23,484 nt of DNA from JBBRLA01 sp038231615. GTDB taxonomy: Bacteria; Myxococcota_A; Polyangia; Palsa-1104; JAEUJZ01. Position 1 is the first letter of the stretch. Every line of letters begins with the position of its first letter. The notes beneath the pieces were generated by a model. That model was not told the origin of the DNA. It ran no database searches and saw only the letters and a list, made by a program, of their open reading frames with translations. The DNA is taken from assembly GCA_038231615.1 (NCBI GenBank), contig JBBRLA010000038.1, forward strand, positions 1 to 23,484, in the 5' to 3' direction. Shown here one piece after another: positions 12,584-20,512 of the stretch. Position numbers and translations under genes: made by a program.

Positions 12584-14139
12584 AACGCCTAGCGAGTGCG
12601 CTTTTCGGCTGCCTGCTGTCGGCAGGTCTTTTCGCCTGTGGCGGGCAGAAGGGTACCCTCTCGGTCAACATCGTGACACCGCCGGGGGACGACCCCTTCG
12701 CCGCCGCCACTCAGGTGCGCATGACCCTGGGCGACAAGATCGTCACCTCCCCGGTGAGCGGCGGGAAGTTCGACGCCTCGCTACAGATCGACAGCCCCGG
12801 CGGGATGGACATCGCCGCGCTCATCGTCGAGGCGCTGGACGGCTCTGGACAAGCCATCGGGCGCGGGCGGACCCCCTCCTTCACGGTCCAGGCGATGGAT
12901 GGATCGGCCACGGTCTATGTCGGCCGCCCGGGCAGGGTGACGGCGACCGATCAGCTTATGACCGACCAGAGCGTGACCACCCAAAGTCCACCACAGGGGC
13001 GCAGGGACCTGAGCGGCGCGGTGCTGCGCGGTCCCAAGGGCAGCGCCAACCCGGGCCTGGGCACGCTCATCGTCGGCGGCCTGGACGGCAGCGGCAAGAG
13101 CCTCGCCGACTCCTGGTTCTTCGACCCCGCCAGCCAGAAGTTCGTCGGCGGCGGCAAGTCGCTCAAGGCGCGCCACGGGGCGGTGACCGTGCCCTCGGCG
13201 GACGCCAGCATCGGGGAGCAGGTGCTGATCTGGGGCGGCGCGGTGGCGCTGGGCGGCGGCGGCGATACCGAGCAGCCGACCACCGCCGAACTCTTCGATC
13301 TGTCGGCGACGGACCCCAGCCGGCTCTTCGGGGCCCCGGTGATGGATGCCGATGCCGGGGCCCCGGGGGCCTTGGCGCCAGTGGTGGCCGAACTGGATGA
13401 AGACAACTTCCTGGTCTGCGGCGGCACGGATGCCGGCGGGCTGCCCCAGAGCCAGGCGGTGTTGCTCGGGCGCATCGCCGACAGCACCGGCAATACCACC
13501 CACGGCGGAGTGCAGCGCCTGCCCCCGATGGGCATGACCGGGCCCATGTTGGCGCCCCGTTCCGGCCACAGCGCGACCCATGTCACCCTGGCAGAGGGGC
13601 CCGGTGCCTTGCTCTTTGGCGGCGTCGGTCCGGCCCAGCCGGTGGCCGAGGTCTTTGTCGCGGCGACCAAGACCTTTCGCAAGCTGGACCTGGGACCGGT
13701 GACCATGGGTGGTCCCGCGCCGTCTTCGCGAAAGGGGCACGTGGCCGCCGCCCTTTCGGATGGCCGGGTGCTCATTGCCGGGGGGGTGGACGCGACCCAG
13801 CAGTTCCCCACCGATGCGCTGATCATCGACTCGCGTTCCGGGGCGGTGCAGGCCCTGCCGGCCTTCTTCACCACCCCGCGGCAGGCCGCCACGGCGTCGG
13901 TGGTCGGCCCAGAGATCGTCATCTGCGGGGGCCTGGACAAGGACCAGAAGGCCATCGCCAACTGCGAGATTTTCTCGGCCCAGAACGGCACTCGGACCCG
14001 CGATCCGGTGCCGCTGCCTACCCCGCGGGCGGGGCACATTGCCCTGTATCAGGCCAACACCCAGCAGCTCCTTCTCGTGGGAGGCATCGGCAGCGACATG
14101 CAGCCGCTGGCATCGCTGGACATCTACACCGCCCCCTAG
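12580..14139 (+). CDS. Seven-repeat kelch-like beta-propeller lipoprotein
   Basis: The 519-residue product has a lipoprotein signal with lipobox LFAC and C20, followed by Gly-Gly, which does not specify inner-membrane retention, so an outer-membrane anchor is likely. Residues 25-117 look like a beta-sandwich domain of two sheets (TLSVNIVTPPGDD to ATVYVGRP). From about 145 to the end there are seven kelch-like repeats, each with hydrophobic residues before a Gly-Gly: 166-167, 219-220, 281-282, 347-348, 401-402, 450-451 and 501-502. That count makes a complete seven-blade propeller. Such proteins bind ligands or partners and rarely act as enzymes; the Cys-Tyr cofactor of galactose oxidase is not recognisable. 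It overlaps the DUF167 gene by four bases and precedes the membrane protein gene by six, which suggests that it works with that protein. Confidence 0.88.
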   Translation: MKRLASALFGCLLSAGLFACGGQKGTLSVNIVTPPGDDPFAAATQVRMTLGDKIVTSPVSGGKFDASLQIDSPGGMDIAALIVEALDGSGQAIGRGRTPSFTVQAMDGSATVYVGRPGRVTATDQLMTDQSVTTQSPPQGRRDLSGAVLRGPKGSANPGLGTLIVGGLDGSGKSLADSWFFDPASQKFVGGGKSLKARHGAVTVPSADASIGEQVLIWGGAVALGGGGDTEQPTTAELFDLSATDPSRLFGAPVMDADAGAPGALAPVVAELDEDNFLVCGGTDAGGLPQSQAVLLGRIADSTGNTTHGGVQRLPPMGMTGPMLAPRSGHSATHVTLAEGPGALLFGGVGPAQPVAEVFVAATKTFRKLDLGPVTMGGPAPSSRKGHVAAALSDGRVLIAGGVDATQQFPTDALIIDSRSGAVQALPAFFTTPRQAATASVVGPEIVICGGLDKDQKAIANCEIFSAQNGTRTRDPVPLPTPRAGHIALYQANTQQLLLVGGIGSDMQPLASLDIYTAP

Positions 14140-14145
14140 AACCCG

Positions 14146-15924
14146 ATGCGCGTCGCGGCCCAAGAGTTCATCAAAGAGCAGACGCACACACGGTGGTGGC
14201 GCACCTTGTCGCCCGACCAGCGCGTTTTCACCGTCGGCTTTCTCATGGTCTTGCCCTTCTATCTGGCGCCGCTTTTCGCGACCCGCTTTCTGCCGGGGCT
14301 GGACCTGCCGTTCCACCTGGCGCTGGTGGACATGCTGGGCAAGGTGGACGCGCCGGCCTCGCCCTACCATCAGATCTACGATGGGGGGCTGCGGGTGTCG
14401 CCATACATGGCCCACCTGGGGGCGCTGCACCTACTGTCGCGGCTGATCCCGATCAACGCCGCCCACAAGCTCATCATGGGATGCTACGTGGCGGGGCTGC
14501 CGCTGAGCACAGCCTACCTGCTCTCCCGCTGCGGGCGCAGCCGGGTGCCGGCGCTCCTGGGCTTTGTGCTGGTCTACAACATGACGGTACACTATGGCTT
14601 CATCAGCTTCGCGATTTCGGTGCCGGTATTGCTGGGCATGCTGGGTCTTTTGGCATCGGTCACCGCGCCGGCCACGGCACAAGGCAAGAGCGTGGCATGG
14701 CCCGCCGCCGCCCTGTGTTTGACGACGATGCTGCTCTTTCTTTGTCACTTGCAAAACTACCTCTTCGGCCTGTGCGCCGCGGCAGTCTTCATTGCGTTCA
14801 GCGGCGGCACCCCGTTGCGTCGACGCCTTCTTGCCGGGGCGTGCCTGGTGCCGTCTCTGCTGGGGTTGATCTATTGGGACCTGACCACCCGCCTTGCCGC
14901 CAATCCGGCCCGGCAACGGACGGGCGCGGCCTACGCGCTGAAGCTCCTGTGGGATACCCGCAAGGGCGACGCCCGCGGCCATCCGTGGCTCCACCTTGTG
15001 GACCGGGTTCGCGCCTTCCCCGATCACCTTCTGCGCGGCTTCGTCGACCGGGTCGATCGCCAGGCGGCGGTGGCGCTGCTCCTTGGGCTGCTCTTGTATG
15101 TCGTTCTGGGGGTCCTCGGGCGGCGGCGGCCTCTGGCCGGGATGGCGGACTCAAAAGAGCGGCCTGCCCGCATGCAGTTCGCCGGGGTCGTGGTGGTGCT
15201 CGGGGGCGTCTTGGCCTACCTGGCGCTGCCGCACCATCTTCGAGAGTTCGAGCTGATGACCTTCTATCCGCGCCTGGCGGTGATGGTCGCGGCCCTGCTG
15301 CCGCTGCTGGTGCCGGCGGGTCTTTTGCGCTACCCGCCGCGCGTTCTTTACGCCCTTGCGGTACCCGCCGTGGCCGTGTCCCTGTGGTATGGGGTCGAGG
15401 TGACCCGACACTACCGCAGCTTCGCCCGAGAGACCGCTGACTTCGCCGACGTGCTGGACCGCGTCCCCCCAGGCGGCAGGGCGCTGGGGCTGGTCTACGA
15501 TCGCACCTCTCGTGTCATGGCCAACGAGTCGCTCCTGGTCGGTCTGCCTTCCTACTACCCGGTGGAGCACCCCGGCATGGGCAGCCTGGTGCGCATCCTT
15601 TACTGCGGGATGCGGCACATGCCGTGCCGTCTGAAGCAGGGCGCCAGCGAGCCGCCGGACCCGGGCGCCTGGGCGCCGCAATCCATGGATCTGGGCCGCG
15701 CCGTGCCCTATTTCGATTACTTCTTCGCCCGATCGGCCCCGCCGCCGCAGCAGCTCTTCGGCCCCTTCGCCGACCGCATCCAGCAGGTGGCGCGATCCGG
15801 CTCCTGGGTGGTGTACCGCAAGATGCCGGGCGCGGTGTTCGCGCCGCCCGCGCCGAACCGGTTCCCCATGCTACCGGATCGCCTGCCGCTGCCTGGGCGC
15901 ATGACCGTGCCTCCGCCCAGGTAA
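14146..15924 (+). CDS. Polytopic membrane protein, GT-C glycosyltransferase-like
   Basis: The 592-residue protein has about 12 hydrophobic segments (for example 27-46, 106-126, 134-171, 185-218, 227-244, 307-325, 345-361, 374-415) followed by a soluble C-terminal region of about 170 residues. After the first span comes GLDLPFHLALVDML (51-64). An acidic residue (D53) and a His (H57) in the first outer loop are the layout of GT-C fold glycosyltransferases, which use lipid-linked sugars at the outer face of the membrane. This family call is an inference from topology and that loop; other polytopic families remain possible. The soluble part (about 420-592) is Tyr/Pro-rich. The gene begins six bases after the kelch lipoprotein gene, so the pair is probably one unit. 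No polysaccharide gene cluster lies around it. Confidence 0.8.
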   Translation: MRVAAQEFIKEQTHTRWWRTLSPDQRVFTVGFLMVLPFYLAPLFATRFLPGLDLPFHLALVDMLGKVDAPASPYHQIYDGGLRVSPYMAHLGALHLLSRLIPINAAHKLIMGCYVAGLPLSTAYLLSRCGRSRVPALLGFVLVYNMTVHYGFISFAISVPVLLGMLGLLASVTAPATAQGKSVAWPAAALCLTTMLLFLCHLQNYLFGLCAAAVFIAFSGGTPLRRRLLAGACLVPSLLGLIYWDLTTRLAANPARQRTGAAYALKLLWDTRKGDARGHPWLHLVDRVRAFPDHLLRGFVDRVDRQAAVALLLGLLLYVVLGVLGRRRPLAGMADSKERPARMQFAGVVVVLGGVLAYLALPHHLREFELMTFYPRLAVMVAALLPLLVPAGLLRYPPRVLYALAVPAVAVSLWYGVEVTRHYRSFARETADFADVLDRVPPGGRALGLVYDRTSRVMANESLLVGLPSYYPVEHPGMGSLVRILYCGMRHMPCRLKQGASEPPDPGAWAPQSMDLGRAVPYFDYFFARSAPPPQQLFGPFADRIQQVARSGSWVVYRKMPGAVFAPPAPNRFPMLPDRLPLPGRMTVPPPR

Positions 15925-15951
15925 AGCGCCGCCCACATGCGACAGTCCCCA

Positions 15952-16623
15952 CTACGGCATCAGGCCGGCCTTCTTGATGTAATCCAGCTTGGGGAACTCT
16001 GCCTTGAGGTACGGGTTGCCCTCGTTCTGGATGCGCGACTGCGAGGGACCGTTGCCGCTCGGGGCCCCTTCGCCGTAGCCGGCTTCCCACTTTTCGGCGA
16101 CGGCCATGTCGCGGGCCAGGGCGAAGGGCGCGAAGCCCATGCCGTCCAGCGACGTGTTGCCGGCGTAGTTGATGAATATCTGCGTGGTGCGCGAGTTCTG
16201 GCCCGAGGTGGCGAAGGTCAATGTGCCGCGGAGGTTGCTTTGCTTGCCCGTGGGATCGTCCTTTATGAGGGCCTTCTGCCACGCGGCGTTTACCTGCGGG
16301 TTGCCGTTGATGCCGACCTGCGCCACAAAGCCGGTGAGGACGCGAAAGAACGCGTTGTCGTCGTAGTAGCCGGCCTGCACCAGGTTGTAAAAGCGGTCGG
16401 CGCCCAGCGGCGCCCAATCGCGGTGGACGTCGAGGACCACGTCCCCCTTGGTGGTCTCCAGCTTGACGGCGAAGCTGTCCGGCGCCTTGGCGGTCCACTT
16501 GCCGGGATCGAGCAGCGCCAGGTTTGCCGGAGGACCGACCGCATCCTGGTTGGCGCAACGGCTACAGAGAACGGCCGACAGGAGCACAAGCGCACTGAGC
16601 GTCCGGGGGGTCTTCATCTTCAT
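15952..16623 (-). CDS. Exported cyclophilin-type peptidyl-prolyl isomerase
   Basis: The 223-residue product should speed cis-trans isomerisation of proline bonds in exported proteins. It has a signal sequence (MKMKTPRTLSALVLLSAVL) and cysteines at 20 and 23 that may be lipidated, though neither lies in a textbook lipobox. The cyclophilin domain (51-223) shows GDVVLDVHRDWAPLGADRF, then FFRVLTGFVAQVGI with the catalytic-site residues R94, F99 and Q102, and TQIFIN with F150. This agrees with the bacterial secreted form. The insert between Q102 and RGTLTFA (residues 110-130) is slightly longer than usual. The start at 16623 is chosen for the signal peptide; an ATG two codons later is equally possible. 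It converges on the GT-C-like gene and is divergent from the propeller gene. Confidence 0.92.
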   Translation of the reverse strand: MKMKTPRTLSALVLLSAVLCSRCANQDAVGPPANLALLDPGKWTAKAPDSFAVKLETTKGDVVLDVHRDWAPLGADRFYNLVQAGYYDDNAFFRVLTGFVAQVGINGNPQVNAAWQKALIKDDPTGKQSNLRGTLTFATSGQNSRTTQIFINYAGNTSLDGMGFAPFALARDMAVAEKWEAGYGEGAPSGNGPSQSRIQNEGNPYLKAEFPKLDYIKKAGLMP

Positions 16624-16815
16624 CCCAGAACTGTAGCGAAGAGCGCAGCACCAAGGAAGCAGCGAAGCAGATTCCCGGAACTGTCGTTTCCTTGCCCCTG
16701 CCGTGAGATAGCCCACAGACAGGACCTACCCGCGTCGGATATGTTGCGATCCGGCGAGGTCCGCGCTGCCCCTTCCCTTGGGGTCCGGCCTCCCGGAAGG
16801 CACGGAGCGCCGCGA

Positions 16816-18162
16816 ATGAACCCCTCCCGTCGGGCCTTCATCAGGATGGCGATCCTCGGCGGCGGCGGCCTCTCGTTCGGCCGGGCACTGGGGAGGGCTT
16901 CGCGCCACCACGGCGGATCCCACCACCCGCCCGCCGGCACGGTGATCACCGCCTCTATGGACAGCGACCGCGACAGCGACAGCGACAGCGATGACGCGGC
17001 GCGGCCCGAGATCCCCCTGCCCCCGTGGGCCCACGGCACCTCCAGCAGCGCCCCCGACACCCTGCTCATGTTTCGCGGCAACCCCAGCCACACCCACTAC
17101 GGGACCGGCCCGGTCCCCGAGCGCCCGCGCCTGCACTGGTCCTACGGCATGGAGGACTTCGCCACCACCTTGCGCGGCGATCCGATCCTGTGGTCCGGCA
17201 CCGGCTGGACCGGGCAACCTTCGCGGTTGGGCGACCATGTCTTCGTCGGCTCGGTGGGCCGTATCGTCTACGCCTTCGAGGCGGCCACCGGCAAGGTGGC
17301 CTGGACCCAGAAGGGCCGGCGAATGTTCAAAAGTTCCCTGTGCATCTTCGAGAACCGCATCTACATCGGCAACGCCGATAACTACGTGCGCTGTCTCGAC
17401 GCCGGCAGCGGACGGGAACGGTGGCGCCTGTACACCGGCAGCGATTGCGACTCGTCGCCTTGCGTCGCCGACGGCTGGCTCTACGTGTGTGGCGAGGCGG
17501 GCTATGCCTGGTGCCTGGACCCGCGCACCGGCACGCCACGGTGGCGGACCTTCCTGGGAGGCATCGGCGCCGGCACCCTGCCCGGGTCCAACGGTTCGGA
17601 GACCTCACCGGCCATCGCGGATGGGGACCTTTACGCCGCGACCTACGACGGGGTGCTCTGGTGCCTGGACATCCGCGACGGCTCGGTGAAGTGGAAGGCC
17701 GACACCGGAGACGACACCGACGTGTCGCCGGTGGTTTTAGGCGATTTCGTCTACACCGCCGCCGAGGAAAAAGCGCCCTACCTGTACTGCTTCGACCGGC
17801 GCACCGGGAAGGAACGCTGGCGCTACGGCAACCGCAAAGGGTACTGGTCGACCCCGGCGGTGCGGGGGGATCGCCTGTGGATTGGCGGGCAGGACGGCCG
17901 GCTCCATTGCCTGGATGCGCGCTCCGGCGAGCCGATCTGGGTGCGCAAGCTGGGGCGCGCGGTGTGGAGTTCCCCGGCGGTGGTGGACGACCGGGTGATC
18001 TTCGGCAGCTACGACAGCCAGCTCCATGTGCTGGACGCCGGGACGGGACGGGAGGTCTGGCGCCACGACCTGGGCGGCCGGTGCATCTCGACGCCCTGCG
18101 TGGTGGACGGGTACATCTACATCGGCAACGCCGCCGGGACCTTCTTCTGCTTCGGTCCCTGA
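16816..18162 (+). CDS. Tat-exported PQQ-like eight-repeat beta-propeller protein
   Basis: The 448-residue product opens MNPSRRAFIR, an S-R-R-x-F twin-arginine motif, then a Gly-rich hydrophobic stretch (MAILGGGGLSF), so it is probably exported folded by Tat. A linker follows with HHGGSHH (31-37) and Asp-Ser repeats (49-60). From about 85 to the end there are eight PQQ_2-like repeats of the form (V/L)YxG...xCLDxxTGxxxW. The last repeat is incomplete, and an N-terminal strand around LHWSYGM probably closes the ring. Six of the repeats have Cys before the Leu/Phe-Asp. Such propellers either bind PQQ in dehydrogenases or serve as scaffolds (BamB); catalytic residues for PQQ enzymes are not evident, so a binding role is favoured. 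GGAG lies about ten bases before the ATG. The open frame extends far upstream, but that part overlaps the cyclophilin gene antisense and is spurious. Confidence 0.88.
   Translation: MNPSRRAFIRMAILGGGGLSFGRALGRASRHHGGSHHPPAGTVITASMDSDRDSDSDSDDAARPEIPLPPWAHGTSSSAPDTLLMFRGNPSHTHYGTGPVPERPRLHWSYGMEDFATTLRGDPILWSGTGWTGQPSRLGDHVFVGSVGRIVYAFEAATGKVAWTQKGRRMFKSSLCIFENRIYIGNADNYVRCLDAGSGRERWRLYTGSDCDSSPCVADGWLYVCGEAGYAWCLDPRTGTPRWRTFLGGIGAGTLPGSNGSETSPAIADGDLYAATYDGVLWCLDIRDGSVKWKADTGDDTDVSPVVLGDFVYTAAEEKAPYLYCFDRRTGKERWRYGNRKGYWSTPAVRGDRLWIGGQDGRLHCLDARSGEPIWVRKLGRAVWSSPAVVDDRVIFGSYDSQLHVLDAGTGREVWRHDLGGRCISTPCVVDGYIYIGNAAGTFFCFGP
16960..16995 (+). repeat. 6-bp tandem repeat (GACAGC) encoding Asp-Ser
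   Basis: Six consecutive hexamers, four of them exactly GACAGC, one GACCGC and one GATGAC, encode an Asp-Ser-rich linker between the Tat signal and the propeller. Slippage could change its length between strains. Confidence 0.8.
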
Positions 18163-18179
18163 TGCCCCAAAACGGCGGG

Positions 18180-19019
18180 TCAGTCGATGCCGGCAGGCCC
18201 GGCCAGTTTGGCCAGGAACTCTTCCAGGCGGTCCACCTTTTTGTGCAGCTGGACGATTTCCAGCTCGGCGCGCAGGTTGATCTCGTACTCGACGTCGTTG
18301 CGCACCCGGTCCCGCGCCGCCTGGCGGTTCTGGCTGAGCAGCACGAACACCGAGAGCACGATGGCCTCCAGGGAGACCGACATCGTCAGCAGGCCGAAGG
18401 GGTAGCGGTCCCACCCGCCGATGGAAAGGTGCTCCAGGGGCGCGACGTTGAGCACGATCCACAGGAAAAAGAACACCAGGTGCATCATCAGGAACGTCAC
18501 GCTGCCGCTGAACTCGGCAATCCAGTCTGCCGACTTTTGCACGGTGCTGCGCTTGTCTTCCACTTCCAGGTTGACGTTGCGCGAAACGCTGTTGCTGAGC
18601 AGCTTCGCCGTCTCGCGCATGCGGCGCCCGATGGCAGTGAGGATGTCCAGCGCCGCGGCTGGACGTAGCCGGAAAAGAGCATCCAGGTCCCCCCGGTCCA
18701 CTACCAAAGCCTCCAGGTCTTGCAGGACCACCGCCGCGGCGCTGCGCGGCCCGCCGTCGAGCAGGCCGATCTCGCCGAAGAAGTCGCCGGCGCGGGCCTG
18801 CTCCAGGACAATCCGCTCGCCGGCCTCGGTGTTACAAAAGATCTCGACGACCCCTGAGCGGACCACGAAGAGCGAACCGCCGGGGTCGCCTCGATGAAAG
18901 AGGGTCTTGCCCGCGGGCGCGGTGATGACATCGATCTGCTCGGCCAGGGTCGCCCGTTCCTGCGCATCGAGCAGGGCGAAGAAGGGGACCTCAGCGAGCA
19001 TGTCAGCGTGGGTGGGCAT
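18180..19019 (-). CDS. Cyclic-nucleotide-binding domain fused to DUF1003 membrane protein
   Basis: The 279-residue protein has an N-terminal cNMP-binding domain (1-125). Its phosphate-binding cassette reads FGEIGLLDGGPRSAA (81-95), keeping the Gly-Glu and Arg that contact cyclic nucleotides. From about 165 it is DUF1003: two membrane spans (173-192, 208-228), the typical YPFGLLTMSVSLEA, and SQNRQAARDR (229-238). A charged coiled coil ends the protein (240-272). The layout suggests an inner-membrane protein whose activity is tuned by cAMP, cGMP or a related nucleotide. DUF1003 itself has no settled function, and no DNA-binding domain is present. The start at 19019 has only a weak G-rich site. 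It converges with the propeller gene (17-base gap) and lies downstream of the beta-barrel gene on the same strand. Confidence 0.9.
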   Translation of the reverse strand: MPTHADMLAEVPFFALLDAQERATLAEQIDVITAPAGKTLFHRGDPGGSLFVVRSGVVEIFCNTEAGERIVLEQARAGDFFGEIGLLDGGPRSAAAVVLQDLEALVVDRGDLDALFRLRPAAALDILTAIGRRMRETAKLLSNSVSRNVNLEVEDKRSTVQKSADWIAEFSGSVTFLMMHLVFFFLWIVLNVAPLEHLSIGGWDRYPFGLLTMSVSLEAIVLSVFVLLSQNRQAARDRVRNDVEYEINLRAELEIVQLHKKVDRLEEFLAKLAGPAGID

Positions 19020-19059
19020 GGACCCCGAGAGTACGTCTTGGCCGCCTCGACCGCAACCG

Positions 19060-20040
19060 CTAGAAATACAGGGCCGCGCCCAGGCGCATCTGGCCGCCGA
19101 CCTGGTTTTGCATCGGCTGGAAGGGCTTGCCGTCCACCGAGGTGGTCGCCGCCACCGCGTCGGTAGGATTGGTCACCCGGTGGCGTCCGTCGGCGCGCAC
19201 ATCAGCGGTCAGGGCCAGGTGCCGGCCCAGCCGCAGTTCCAGCCCGCCGCCGGCCTGGCCATCCAGGAACCAGGCCGTGTCCCGGCCCGCCAGGAAGTCC
19301 AGGCTGCCGTAGTCCACGCCGCTGGCCACGACGAAGTAGGGTGACACCACCCAGTTCGGCGCGCCGATGTGAATGCGCAGGCCCAGGGTGACCGGCACAT
19401 CGTAGCGGGCGAAGCCACCGTCCAGGGTTTTCTGGTATTCGCCAGCCAATTCCAGCGAGAGGTGCCGGGACGCCCGGTAGAGCAGTTCCCCGCCAAAGCC
19501 AAGCTGACTGAACCGGTTGTACTGATCATTGTTGATCAGCAGCCCGAAACGCCCGCCCAGGCCGACCTTGGCGCCCCACTGCGGCTGGGGCGGCGGCGCC
19601 GGATACACCGGGGCCTGATACACCGACGGCGGCTGATAGGTCTGCTGCGGGTACACCGGCGGCGGCTGATAGGTCTGCTGCGGCTGGTATACCGGAGGAG
19701 GAGGCGGTTGATAGGTCTGCTCCTGCGGGTACACCGGTGGCGGCGGCGGCGCGTAATAAACCGGCGGCGGCGGCGGCGCGTAGTAAACCGGCGGCGGCGG
19801 CGCGTAATAAACCGGCGGCGGCGGGGCATAATAAACCGGCGGTGGCGGCGGCGCGTAATAAACCCGGGGTCGCGGCTGGAACACCACCGGTGGCGGGAGG
19901 AATACCACCCGTGGGCGGAACCAGGGCCGCAGTCGGACCACCGGGGGGGTGATGAAGATCTGGGCGCTCGCCGTCGTCGGGGCGCCAAGCACGGCCGACA
20001 TCAGCGCCATCGCCAAGCCAGAAAGCCAGGAGGCTCGCAT
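19060..20040 (-). CDS. Outer-membrane beta-barrel protein with Tyr/Pro repeat region
   Basis: The 326-residue product has a Sec signal (cut near ASA, 24-26), then about 120 residues rich in Pro and Tyr. Five units like YYAPPPPPV are followed by units like QQTYQPPPVYP. Such stretches often form extended, cell-wall-spanning spacers. The C-terminal 170 residues (from GAKVGLGGRFGLL) alternate strands as in small 8- to 10-stranded barrels and finish in Phe (RLGAALYF), the signal recognised by the BAM complex. The start at 20040 is chosen because AAGGA lies eight bases upstream and the signal peptide begins there; an ATG seven codons earlier is less good. A perfect 7-bp hairpin precedes the binding site. 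Related layouts occur in OmpA-like and opacity-type porins; the function is unknown. Confidence 0.85.
   Translation of the reverse strand: MRASWLSGLAMALMSAVLGAPTTASAQIFITPPVVRLRPWFRPRVVFLPPPVVFQPRPRVYYAPPPPPVYYAPPPPVYYAPPPPVYYAPPPPPVYYAPPPPPVYPQEQTYQPPPPPVYQPQQTYQPPPVYPQQTYQPPSVYQAPVYPAPPPQPQWGAKVGLGGRFGLLINNDQYNRFSQLGFGGELLYRASRHLSLELAGEYQKTLDGGFARYDVPVTLGLRIHIGAPNWVVSPYFVVASGVDYGSLDFLAGRDTAWFLDGQAGGGLELRLGRHLALTADVRADGRHRVTNPTDAVAATTSVDGKPFQPMQNQVGGQMRLGAALYF
19733..19865 (-). repeat. Tandem DNA repeat coding for Tyr-Tyr-Ala-Pro units
   Basis: Near-identical units of 24-27 bases, recognisable on the plus strand by GCGTAATAAACCGGCGG, occur about five times inside the beta-barrel gene. Units differ in the number of GGC triplets, so the Pro count varies from four to five. 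This marks an expandable region and a possible assembly risk. Confidence 0.8.
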
Positions 20041-20059
20041 GTCTCTAGTCCTTTCGTTC

Positions 20060-20078
20060 ACGGGCCTGCTCGGCCCGT
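20060..20078 (-). promoter_or_regulatory. Hairpin in the leader of the beta-barrel gene
   Basis: ACGGGCC (20060-20066) and GGCCCGT (20072-20078) form a perfect 7-bp stem with a 5-base loop, about 20 bases before the start codon at 20040 and just upstream of AAGGA. It could influence mRNA stability or translation. Confidence 0.4.
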
Positions 20079-20177
20079 AACAAAGTCACTGCAAGCCGCA
20101 CGCCATCCCCTGGTGCCGGTTTCCTGGCGCCAACCCCTGGGACTGCCAGGGTGGCCGGCTGCTTCCCAGGGTCATTA

Positions 20178-20191
20178 TGAACGGGCGTTCA
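20178..20191. promoter_or_regulatory. TetR-type dyad
   Basis: TGAACGGGCGTTCA is a perfect dyad (6-bp arms, 2-base centre) of the TGAAC/GTTCA kind bound by many TetR-family repressors. A further TGAAC half-site lies at 20207-20211. It is in the divergent region but no TetR gene is in the window. Confidence 0.4.
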
Positions 20192-20285
20192 CACCTGCCC
20201 CGTGAATGAACCGCCGGCCTGGGGCCTGCCCCGGTCAGGCCCCAGGCCACGGGGACCCGCCCAGGGAGCCCCCAGGGAGCCCAGA

Positions 20286-20341
20286 GATGGGGACGGCGTG
20301 GCCCGGGGCAAGGGTGCCCCCGGGGATGGGGACAGCGTGGC
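20286..20341 (+). repeat. 17-bp direct repeat
   Basis: GATGGGGACGGCGTGGC (20286-20302) recurs at 20325-20341 with one base changed, 39 bases apart, in a G-rich stretch that also repeats CCAGGGAGCCC just upstream. Confidence 0.7.
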
Positions 20342-20378
20342 TGGGGACGGGAAGCGGACGCCACACCAGGTGGCAGAC

Positions 20379-20408
20379 TTGACATGTTCCCGTAGGAATC
20401 TGTAGGAT
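20379..20408 (+). promoter_or_regulatory. Putative sigma-70 promoter
   Basis: A perfect -35 box TTGACA (20379-20384) and TAGGAT (20403-20408, 4/6 match to the -10 box) are 18 bases apart. Transcription would start near 20415, giving a leader of about 100 bases before the TTG at 20513. Confidence 0.6.
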
Positions 20409-20512
20409 CTAGCTGCTCTGGTAGCGGTATCCCCCGCTGCCTCGGGTCGTGGAATCGTGCGTGAGCGCGAGACCCCATCAGCAGACATCAAGTGGCAATC
20501 GGGAGGAGGCTT

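Larger units (their letters stand above)
20041..20512. other. 472-base divergent regulatory region without a gene
   Basis: No convincing short gene is visible. It holds a 7-bp hairpin in the leader of the beta-barrel gene (20060-20078), a TetR-type dyad (20178-20191), G-rich direct repeats (20286-20341) and the sigma-70 promoter of the gene starting at 20513 (20379-20408). An open frame of 67 codons at 20202-20405 covers the repeats and looks like chance. Confidence 0.6.

Noticed and set aside
12781..14430. 549-codon open frame on the minus strand
   Set aside because: It lies antisense to the kelch lipoprotein gene, is rich in Arg, Gly, His and Gln without any domain, and is the usual by-product of third-position GC bias.
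15937..16815. Upstream extension of the propeller frame
   Set aside because: It is antisense to the cyclophilin gene, and the Tat signal at 16816 marks the real start.
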